Shown piece after piece: positions 1 to 7,100 of a stretch of DNA of 41,635 bases. Positions within the stretch are counted from its first letter, which is position 1. Each line of letters starts with the position of its first letter. This DNA comes from an uncultured Clostridia bacterium (lineage in GTDB: Bacteria; Bacillota; Clostridia; Christensenellales; Aristaeellaceae). Under the pieces are notes generated by a model, which worked only from the letters and a program-made list of their open reading frames with translations, had not been told where the DNA came from and searched no databases. The DNA lies in contig CANQKI010000009.1 in the NCBI GenBank assembly GCA_947624355.1, positions 1-41,635 on the forward strand. Reading direction: 5' to 3'. Both the position numbers and the translations under genes were made by a program.

Positions 1-158
1 CAGACGAAATAGCGGCCCTCGGGGGTTTTGCCGTCGCCCTCCCGGCATTTGGGCCCCTGGGGCGCGCTGCCCAGGGCGGCGCGGCATTGCAGGAGCACGG
101 CTCCTTCGTCGTCAATGGCCGTGAGGCGGCGACGACCCTTTTCGATCAGAATCCGCAT
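1..158 (-). CDS. L,D-transpeptidase (YkuD-type), N-terminal fragment
   Basis: This is the first 52 codons of a minus-strand gene that leaves the window at its left edge. The ATG at 158 follows a purine-rich GGGGAGAGG site. The visible peptide begins MRILIEKGRRRL and contains CREGDGKTPEGRYFV, which resembles the early part of YkuD-type L,D-transpeptidases, where a G-D-G-x-T-P-x-G-x-Y/F segment precedes the catalytic domain. Such enzymes cross-link peptidoglycan or attach proteins to it through an active-site cysteine, which lies outside the window. No signal peptide is visible, as in many short standalone YkuD proteins. The family call rests on this one segment; catalytic residues cannot be checked here. 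Confidence 0.65.
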   Translation of the reverse strand, partial: MRILIEKGRRRLTAIDDEGAVLLQCRAALGSAPQGPKCREGDGKTPEGRYFV

Positions 159-187
159 GGCTTCCTCTCCCCGGTACGATTTTTTCT

Positions 188-217
188 ATGATAACATGGA
201 CGACCGTCGGCTGCCAA
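188..217 (-). promoter_or_regulatory. Promoter for the L,D-transpeptidase gene
   Basis: Read on the minus strand, TTGGCA (217-212) is followed after 18 nt by TATCAT (193-188), with a TGn extension just before the -10. It lies about 30 bp upstream of the ATG at 158 and is back to back with the plus-strand promoter at 288-316. Confidence 0.55.
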
Positions 218-287
218 TAGAAAAATCCGTGAAAAAGTTTCGCGGAAAAACGGAACGGATTTTTCGGGGCCTGCCTGAACGCTGCCG

Positions 288-316
288 TTGAAAAACCTTT
301 TGCGCCGCTGTATAAT
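288..316 (+). promoter_or_regulatory. Sigma-A promoter for the TIM-barrel gene
   Basis: TTGAAA (288-293) and a perfect TATAAT (311-316) are separated by exactly 17 nt. Transcription should start near 323, leaving a 5' leader of about 45 nt before the ATG at 368. Confidence 0.8.
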
Positions 317-367
317 ATTTCCGGAAGCGAAATGAAAACGCGCTGCCGAAAGGGAGGAAACGATGAA

Positions 368-1228
368 ATGAACGGGCTGCATATTTACGCCTTTGCGGAC
401 GAGGCTTCCGGCAGGATGGAGGGTCAGATTGCCGCCATGACCCGCAACGGCCTTCAGGGCCTGGAGATCCGGGGCGTGGACGGGCAGAATATTGCCGACA
501 TTACCCCGCAAAATGCCCGGGAAGTGCGGAAAAAGCTGGACGACGCGGGCCTTTGCGTCTGGTCCGTGGGTTCGCCCATCGGCAAAATCGATATCGTTCA
601 GGGGGATTTTGCGGCGCACCTGGACCAGCTGCGTCACACGCTGGATTTGGCGGATATTCTGGGGGCAAAAAATCTGCGGATGTTCTCCTTCTATCTTCCC
701 GCCGGGGAAACGGAAAAATGGCGGGGCAAGGTGTTCGACCAGATGGGCGCCATGCTGGGAGCGGCGGCAGGCAGCGGCGTCACCCTCTGCCACGAGAACG
801 AAAAAGGCATTTACGGCGACAATGCCGATCGGTGCCATGAACTGCTGCAGGCGTTTCCGGTCCTGGCCGGGGTGTTCGACCCGGCGAATTTCGTCCAGTG
901 CAATCAGGATACGTTGGAAGCCTGGGACCTGCTGAAGGACAGAATACTGTATTTGCATATCAAGGACGCGCTGCCGGACGGCCGGGTGGTGCCGGCGGGC
1001 AAGGGCGCGGGCCATGTGGCGGCCATTCTGAAGGATTTCTTTGCCCGGGGCGGCCGACATGTGACGGTGGAACCCCATCTGAGCGTTTTTGACGGGCTGC
1101 GCGCGCTGGAACGCGCGGGGAAGGAAACGAAAATCGATCCTTACAGCTACCCAAGCTCCGACGCCGCGTTCGACGCCGCCTGCCGTGCGCTCCGGACATT
1201 GATGGAAAAAGAAAACGAACAAAAGTAA
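368..1228 (+). CDS. Sugar phosphate isomerase/epimerase-like TIM-barrel protein
   Basis: A 286-aa protein of the xylose-isomerase-like TIM-barrel superfamily (AP endonuclease 2 / IolE / hydroxypyruvate isomerase type). Metal-ligand-like segments appear in the expected order: CHENEKGIYGD, GVFDPANF, YLHIKDA and VEPHL. The family typically isomerises or epimerises sugars or keto-acids using a divalent metal; the substrate here cannot be told. I chose the ATG at 368 because GGGAGG at 352-357 sits 10 nt upstream. An in-frame ATG at 332 would place that site inside the gene. It is monocistronic: its own promoter lies upstream and a bidirectional terminator follows, facing a convergent gene. There is no signal peptide, so it should be cytoplasmic. 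Confidence 0.8.
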   Translation: MNGLHIYAFADEASGRMEGQIAAMTRNGLQGLEIRGVDGQNIADITPQNAREVRKKLDDAGLCVWSVGSPIGKIDIVQGDFAAHLDQLRHTLDLADILGAKNLRMFSFYLPAGETEKWRGKVFDQMGAMLGAAAGSGVTLCHENEKGIYGDNADRCHELLQAFPVLAGVFDPANFVQCNQDTLEAWDLLKDRILYLHIKDALPDGRVVPAGKGAGHVAAILKDFFARGGRHVTVEPHLSVFDGLRALERAGKETKIDPYSYPSSDAAFDAACRALRTLMEKENEQK

Positions 1229-1241
1229 TCCGGCATCGCAG

Positions 1242-1305
1242 GGCGTCAAAAACCTGTTTTTTGACGCCAAAAAACGGCGACGGGAATGATCCCGTCACCG
1301 TTTTT
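1242..1305. terminator. Two stacked hairpins, bidirectional terminator
   Basis: The first hairpin is GGCGTCAAAAA (1242-1252) against TTTTTTGACGCC (1257-1268). The second pairs GACGGGA (1279-1285) with TCCCGTC (1290-1296), extended by CGG/CCG, and is flanked by a run of A (1269-1274) and a run of T (1301-1305). They lie between convergent genes and can serve both strands. Confidence 0.8.
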
Positions 1306-1338
1306 CTATCTGGCGCCGGTATTTGCGCCGGGCATTTT

Positions 1339-2016
1339 TTACATGATCAGCGTAAGCAGAAGGGGCATGAACACGGCGGGGAGCAGGTCGCCCACGGGAA
1401 TATGGTCCTTCCGGATCATATTCAGGCCGATGCCCAGAATCAGCACGCCGCCCACGGCGCTCATTTCCGTGACCACGCGGTCGCTGAGCAGGGGCTCCAC
1501 GGCCTGGGCCAGCAGGGCGATGCCTCCCTGATAGATGAGCACGGGCACGGCGGAAAGCAGCACGCCGGGCCCCAGGGTGCCGGTCAGGATAACGCTGCTG
1601 ACCCCGTCCAGCACGGATTTGGCGAAGAGGGTGCTGTGGTCCCCCCGGAGGCCGGAATCCATGCTGCCCACAATGGCCATGGCCCCCACGCAGTACATGA
1701 GGGTGGCGGTGACGAAACCCTTGCCGAAGGAATCGCCCTCGGCGGAGGAAAAGCGCTTCTGCAGCCGGGCCCCCAGGCGGTCCAGCCGCTCCTCGATTTT
1801 GAGGAGCACGCCGATAATTCCCCCCGCTACCACGGACAGAATCACCAGCATTTCATTGCCTGTGCCCAGGGCCCCCTTGAGCCCGATCATGATGACGCAC
1901 AAGCCCATGCCCAGCATCACGGTATTCCGCAGCTTTTCGGGCAGCCCCTTGCGCAGCAGCAGCCCCAGCAGGCCGCCCGCCAGGATGGCGGCCATGTTCA
2001 CCAGCGTTCCGATCAT
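1339..2016 (-). CDS. DUF554 family membrane protein
   Basis: A 225-aa, very hydrophobic protein of the DUF554 family (YqgA/YdfK type), a conserved multi-spanning membrane family of unknown function. The N-terminus MIGTLVNMAAILAGGLLG and the glycine-rich helices around GLCVIMIGLKGALG are characteristic. Six or seven membrane segments are likely. I start at the ATG at 2016, preceded by GGAAAGGAA on the minus strand; the ATG at 2040 adds a polar octapeptide without a good ribosome site. It is the last gene of a minus-strand run beginning at 3913 and ends at the bidirectional terminator. Family call good, function unknown. Confidence 0.85.
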   Translation of the reverse strand: MIGTLVNMAAILAGGLLGLLLRKGLPEKLRNTVMLGMGLCVIMIGLKGALGTGNEMLVILSVVAGGIIGVLLKIEERLDRLGARLQKRFSSAEGDSFGKGFVTATLMYCVGAMAIVGSMDSGLRGDHSTLFAKSVLDGVSSVILTGTLGPGVLLSAVPVLIYQGGIALLAQAVEPLLSDRVVTEMSAVGGVLILGIGLNMIRKDHIPVGDLLPAVFMPLLLTLIM

Positions 2017-2095
2017 TGCGCTTTTGTTCCTTTCCGGCACGTAAAAAAGACGGAGCGGGCCAGCGCCTTTCCGTGCCTGCGATGAATCCGATGGG

Positions 2096-2218
2096 TCAGA
2101 CCGCCGCGCCCGCCAGCGCCGCCACCAGGGACAGCACCATCAGCGCGCACAGAACAATACAGATTACCCGGGTCCAGAACTTCTTTTTATCCTGTTTGGA
2201 AGATTTGACAGAAGTCAT
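2096..2218 (-). CDS. 40-aa single-span membrane microprotein
   Basis: A short gene with an excellent AAGGAG site 10 nt before its ATG at 2218. The peptide starts MTSVKSSKQDKKKFW, a lysine-rich head, and continues into one hydrophobic helix rich in L, V and A, ending GAAV. This layout (basic cytoplasmic head plus one membrane helix) is common in tiny Firmicute membrane proteins such as those grouped as DUF4044, but I cannot assign it to a family. It sits between the TSCPD gene (31 nt gap) and the DUF554 gene (79 nt gap) on the same strand and is probably co-transcribed. Confidence 0.6.
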   Translation of the reverse strand: MTSVKSSKQDKKKFWTRVICIVLCALMVLSLVAALAGAAV

Positions 2219-2249
2219 GGCAACATATCTCCTTGCACTTGCATGAAAT

Positions 2250-2501
2250 TCAGGCCTGTTCGGCGTAATAGGCCTCGATGGCCTTGGAAAGCTGGTCGGG
2301 GCAGGAAGTGTCGCCCCGGCAGATCACGCCGCGCAGCAGGTTTTTCACTTCTTCGGCGGGGCGGCCGATCACCATCCGGGCCAGGCCCTGGGTGTTGCCC
2401 CGGCAGCCGCCGATGAATTTGCATTCGGTGATGATGCCGTTTTCGATGTTCAGGTCAATCTGGGAAGAACAGGTGCCGTGGGTCTTGTAATGCATGGTCA
2501 T
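2250..2501 (-). CDS. TSCPD domain protein (TIGR03905 family)
   Basis: An 83-aa protein that carries the family hallmark TSCPD near its C-terminus (ICRGDTSCPDQL), with further cysteines at GTCSSQI and FIGGCRGN. The TSCPD domain also occurs at the C-terminus of some adenosylcobalamin-dependent ribonucleotide reductases, where the cysteines are thought to bind metal or take part in redox chemistry. The standalone form is common in Clostridia and has no proven function. The ATG at 2501 has GGAGGG 6 nt upstream. Full length for the family and part of the minus-strand run 3913 to 1339. Confidence 0.85.
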   Translation of the reverse strand: MTMHYKTHGTCSSQIDLNIENGIITECKFIGGCRGNTQGLARMVIGRPAEEVKNLLRGVICRGDTSCPDQLSKAIEAYYAEQA

Positions 2502-2530
2502 ATGAATCCCTCCTGTAATAGAATAAGTGT

Positions 2531-3100
2531 TTACTCATGCCGCGGGTCGTCCCGCAAAATGGCGTAGAGGCACACGTCCACATACCGGCCCTTGTTGATG
2601 AGCCGCCCCCGCAGCGTGCCCTCGTACCGCATGCCCACATGGGCCATCACCCGGCCGGAGGCGGGGTTGTCCGTTTCGTGCTGGGCCTCGATGCGGTGCA
2701 GGTTCAGGGTGTTGAACCCGAAATCAATCACCGCCCGGAGCGCCTCGGTCATGATGCCGCGGTTCCAGTAATCCCGCGCCAGGCTGTAGCCCACTTCGCC
2801 GCTTTTATGGTCGGGATTGATCCACATAAAGCCGATGGTACCGATCATGCGGCCGCTGTCCCGCAGGGTGATGGCGAAGGAAGCGGGCTGGCCCCTGCGG
2901 TACTGCCGGATGGCGGCCCGCAGAAATTCCCGGGATTGGCCCACGCTTCTGTGGGCGTCCCAGAGCACATGGCGGCTTACCTCCCGGTCCTGGGCGTAGG
3001 TGTACAGGTCCCGGGCGTCGCTCATGCGCATGGGGCGCAGAATCAGCCGCTCCGTTTCCAGCACGGGCAGGTGGGAAAAGATGTTCTGGTAAAACAGCAT
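2531..3100 (-). CDS. GNAT N-acetyltransferase, RimJ/RimL-like
   Basis: A 189-aa GNAT acetyltransferase of the RimJ/RimL/SpeG-like clade. The start of the fold, LETERLILRPM, is classic, and the acetyl-CoA loop is seen at ARDYWNRGIMTEAL. Such enzymes move acetyl from acetyl-CoA to N-terminal amines, polyamines or small molecules; the substrate is not predictable. Start: I prefer ATG 3100, with GAGGG about 11 nt upstream. An alternative ATG at 3118 overlaps the stop of the preceding microprotein gene (TGATG), so translation may be coupled and six residues may be added. Confidence 0.85.
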   Translation of the reverse strand: MLFYQNIFSHLPVLETERLILRPMRMSDARDLYTYAQDREVSRHVLWDAHRSVGQSREFLRAAIRQYRRGQPASFAITLRDSGRMIGTIGFMWINPDHKSGEVGYSLARDYWNRGIMTEALRAVIDFGFNTLNLHRIEAQHETDNPASGRVMAHVGMRYEGTLRGRLINKGRYVDVCLYAILRDDPRHE

Positions 3101-3117
3101 CGTTCGGTATTCCCTCA

Positions 3118-3258
3118 TCACAGGCTGCGCGTGCCGGGCGCGGGCCACACGCCCTGCCCTTCCAGAACGGAGAAGACCAGCAGCACAATGCCGAGGGCCA
3201 GCGCCAGCAGCATGATCACCAGCGCCAGGCGGTACACGGGGTGCTTTTCTTTCTTCAT
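3118..3258 (-). CDS. 46-aa single-span membrane microprotein
   Basis: A short gene with AAGGAG 9 nt before its ATG at 3258. The peptide begins MKKEKHPVYR, continues through one membrane helix (residues about 11-31, rich in L, A and V) and ends in a short polar tail QGVWPAPGTRSL. It starts 31 nt after the NUDIX gene and its TGA overlaps a possible ATG of the downstream GNAT gene. Not recognised as a named family. The clean ribosome site, basic head plus helix, and operon spacing argue that it is real. Confidence 0.6.
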   Translation of the reverse strand: MKKEKHPVYRLALVIMLLALALGIVLLVFSVLEGQGVWPAPGTRSL

Positions 3259-3289
3259 GGACGCGCTCCTTTGGCAGAAAACGGTAAAT

Positions 3290-3913
3290 TTATTTTACAA
3301 GCGGGGAAGAAGAGGCGGCGCTGGCTCGTTGTATGGACGGGGGATCGAAATCGCCCCGCCCGTCCCGGGCATGCAGCGCCCGGTCGGCCATGAGGAGGCC
3401 GATCAGGGTCTTGGCGTCCCGAAGCTCGCCCCGCATGCACAGATCCACCGCTTCCCGAAGGGGCATTTTCGTCAGGTTCAGAAATTCGTCCTCGTCCGGG
3501 TGGGTGCGGTGCTGGGAAAGGCCGGTGGCCAGGTAAAGGGCGATGCGCTCGGTGCAGAACCCCGGCGTGGTGTCAATCCGGGAGAGCAGCTGCCAATTTT
3601 CGGCGCGCAGGCCGGTTTCTTCTTCCAGTTCGCGCTGGGCGGCGTGGAAGGGGTCTTCCTCCGGGGAATCCAGCTTGCCCGCCGGAATTTCCCAGGTGAA
3701 GCGCCCGGCGGCGACGCGGTGCTGGCGCACCAGGGTCACGTTTCCTTCGCTGTCCACCGGCACGATGGCGGCGGCCCCGTTGTGGCGCACGATTTCCCGC
3801 AGGGCTTCCTTTCCGTTGGGCAGGGACACCTGCCAGTGTTCCACGTTGATGAGTTTTCCGTGAAAAACCTCCCGGGAAGAAAGGATCGTTTCCCGAAGCG
3901 CTTCGTCTCCCAT
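3290..3913 (-). CDS. NUDIX hydrolase, ADP-ribose pyrophosphatase type
   Basis: A 207-aa protein of the NudF/ADP-ribose pyrophosphatase type, which hydrolyses ADP-ribose to AMP and ribose 5-phosphate. The NUDIX box lies at residues 79-102, with the core RELEEETGL. It has one extra residue between the first glycine and glutamate (G-x6-E rather than G-x5-E). IVRHNGAAAIVPV and LVRQHR are typical upstream strands. I start at the ATG at 3913, preceded by GAGAGGGG. The frame stays open upstream to 4093, but that would run through the promoter region of the divergent surface gene. First gene of the six-gene minus-strand run. Confidence 0.85.
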   Translation of the reverse strand: MGDEALRETILSSREVFHGKLINVEHWQVSLPNGKEALREIVRHNGAAAIVPVDSEGNVTLVRQHRVAAGRFTWEIPAGKLDSPEEDPFHAAQRELEEETGLRAENWQLLSRIDTTPGFCTERIALYLATGLSQHRTHPDEDEFLNLTKMPLREAVDLCMRGELRDAKTLIGLLMADRALHARDGRGDFDPPSIQRASAASSSPLVK

Positions 3914-4031
3914 GCGGCTTTCGCCCCTCTCGCTGAAATCAACCCTCTGTATATTCCACATAAAGTGTCCAAATCCTGCCGCGGACGAAGGAATATCCGG
4001 GGAAAAAACACGGAATCCGGACGGATAACAA

Positions 4032-4060
4032 TTGACATTGTTACCGTTTTGTAATACAAT
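4032..4060 (+). promoter_or_regulatory. Consensus promoter for the giant surface protein
   Basis: A perfect TTGACA (4032-4037) and TACAAT (4055-4060) are separated by 17 nt, about 40 bp before the start codon at 4108. ACAATTGACATTG around the -35 is partly palindromic. Confidence 0.8.
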
Positions 4061-4107
4061 TGAAATAATCCATGAGCAAATGGACTTTTCCAAGGGAGGC
4101 TTCGCGG

Positions 4108-7100
4108 ATGAAAACGAAACTGCTTGTACTGGCGCTGCTGCTGGGGCTGTTCATGGCGCTGCCTGTGAGCGGCTTTACGGAAGCAATGGCGGTTCCTGTG
4201 ACGATGAGCCTGGAATGGACGGATGAAATGGGCGGCGTGCAGTCCGCTCCCGCCGCGCCGGTTTCCTATCCGGGCTATGAAAACTGTTTTTGGGCGCAGG
4301 TGCCGGCGGAAGCCCTTTTTTCCCTGACTCTCCGCATTGCCGATCCCACGGGAACGTACGGCTTTTTTTCCATGAGCGACGGCTCCTCCCTGGGCCCGGT
4401 GATGGATGCGGGCACGGGGCTGACGGACGCGACGCCCGTGGAAATCATGTGCTTTACGGCGGACGGCCAGCCCGGCGCGCTGCTGCGGCTGTACGTATCC
4501 ACCCTGGCGCCCATGCCGGAGGATCCGGCCGCCGCTGCGCCGGTGCAGCCGGTGGACGTGCCGGTTTATTACCGCAGCCATGACGGCCTGAGCGTGGCCA
4601 TGGATGCCTCCGTCCATCTGGAAGAGGGCGTGCATGACGTGTATGCCGATCCCCAGGGGCTGCTGGAAAATTATGTGCTGGACGGGAACAATGTCCAGCA
4701 GGTGACAGTGGACGCCAATGGAGCCACGCCCAGCGAAGTTATTTTCTACTACAATTATGTTCCGCCGGTGGTGAACCCGGTGGAAGTGTGGGTGTACTAC
4801 AAGGATTATGAGGGCCAGGATGTGGCGACGGCGACGACCGTGATGTTGGAGGAAGGTACCCATGACGTGTACGCCCAGCCCGCCGACCTGAAGGAAAACT
4901 ATGTGCTGGACGGAAACGATGTCCAGCAGGTAACGGTGGATGCGAACGGCGCGAACCCGTCTTCCGTGACCTTCTATTATAATTACGTTCCGCCGGTGGT
5001 AAGCCCGGTGGAAGTACAGGTATACTACAAGGATTATGAGGGCCAGGACGTGGCGACGGCGACGACCGTGATGGTGGAGGAAGGTACCCATGACGTATAT
5101 GCCCAGCCCGCCGACCTGAAGGAAAACTATGTGCTGGACGGAAACGATGTCCAGCAGGTAACGGTGGACATGAACGGCGCGAACCCGTCTTCCGTGACCT
5201 TCTATTATAATTACGTTCCGCCGGTGGTGAACCCGGTGGAAGTACAGGTATACTACAAGGATAATGAGGGCCAGGACGTGGCGACGGCGACGACCGTGAT
5301 GGTGGAGGAAGGTACCCATGACGTATATGCCCAGCCCGCCGACCTGAAGGAAAACTATGTGCTGGACGGAAACGATGTCCAGCAGGTCACGGTGGATGCG
5401 AACGGGGCCAATCCCAGCGAAGTCATTTTTTACTACAATTACGTTCCGCCGGTGGTGAACCCGGTGGAAGTACAGGTATACTACAAGGATTATGAGGGCC
5501 AGGACGTGGCGACGCCCACCGCCCAAAGGGTGGAGGAAGGCACCCATGACGTATATGCCGCGCCTGAGGATCTGCTGGAAAACTACGTGCTGGACGGCAG
5601 CAACGTGCAGCAGGTGACGGTGGATATAAACGGCGCGAATCCGCCTTCCGTGACCTTCTACTATATTTACGAAAAACCGGCTCCCGTTACCGGCACCCTC
5701 CGGGTGCGGCTGCTGGAGGCGGGCACGGAAGCCGAGCTGTACGCCTATGACCAGGAAGTGATTCTGGACACGGTAAACACCATCGAGGCCGATCTGACGA
5801 TGCTGCCCGCCCAGTACGCCCCTGCGGGGGAGACCCGGATGGACGTGTATGTGGATGAAAACGGCGTGGCCGCTTTGGAACCGGTGTTCTACTTTGTGAA
5901 CACGGCGCCCGCCGACGCACCCACGGAAATCCCCACGGAAATCCCAACTGAGATTCCGACTGAAATCCCGACTGAGATTCCCACCGAAATTCCTACGGAA
6001 ATTCCGACGGAGATCCCTGCCGAAATCCCCACCGAAATTCCTACGGAAATTCCCACCGAAATCCCCACAGATGCGCCCACGGAATTGCCGCCGGTGCTCG
6101 TGCCCATCCGGTATCTCAACGAAGAAAACGGTATGCCGGTAGCCACGGACGGCCAGGCGGAATGCCCGTCCGGCCAGGTGACGGCGGTGTACGCCAATCC
6201 CCAGGACCTGCTGGAGGGCTATGCGCTGGCGGGCGACGGGGTTGTCAACATCACGGTGGATGCCCAGGGCGTCGCCGAACCGGCGGAGGCGGTGTTCTAT
6301 TACCGGCTTGCCCAGGCGGAACCGCCGGTCATTGAGCCCCGGGAAATTGACGTATGGTATCTGTTCACGGACGAAACCCAGGCGGCCTCGCCCACGGTGT
6401 TTACCTGCCAGCCCGGGGAAAACACGGTGTATCCCGAGCCCGCCGACCTGCCCGAGGGCAGCGTGCTGACGGGGGCGGAATATTATACCGTCACCCTGGA
6501 TGAATACGGCCTGAGCACGGAAAACGTGACCTTCTATTACGAAAAGCCCCAGGCGGCCCCCACGGTCCCCCCTGCCATGGTGCGGGTGCGTTACCTCCTG
6601 CAGGACGGTACGCCCATTGCTGCCGAGCAGAATATCATGGTGGCCCCGGGGGATGTGCCCGTAGCGGCCAATCCCGCCGATCTGCCGGACGGCTATTTGC
6701 TGGACGGCGAGAATACCCAGATGGTGCATGTGGATGAAAACGGGGCCAATCCCGCCGAAATCATCTTCTATTACCGGGAGGCCAGGCCCGCCATGGGCGT
6801 GGCGCTTGTGCCGGTGAAATATTACCGGCCTGACGGCACGACCGTGTTCTACAGCGATACCGTCACATGCATGCAGGGCAATGAAAACGTGATTTCCGTC
6901 GACTGGAACATCGTGGCGCAAAACGGCGGCGAAAACTATACGGTTCCCGGCGGGGACAGCGTTTCGGTGACCGTGGATGAAAACGGCACGGCCACCCCGG
7001 CCGAAGTGAATTTCTTCTTTACCGTGCCCGAAACGCCCACTGACGCCCCCACCAACGTTCCCACCGTCACCGAGCCCGTGAAGATCACCGTGTTCTACGT

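Noticed and set aside
146-1270. A 374-codon minus-strand frame opposite the TIM-barrel gene
   Set aside because: The plus strand has a consensus promoter and recognisable TIM-barrel motifs; the opposite frame has neither motifs nor a ribosome site.
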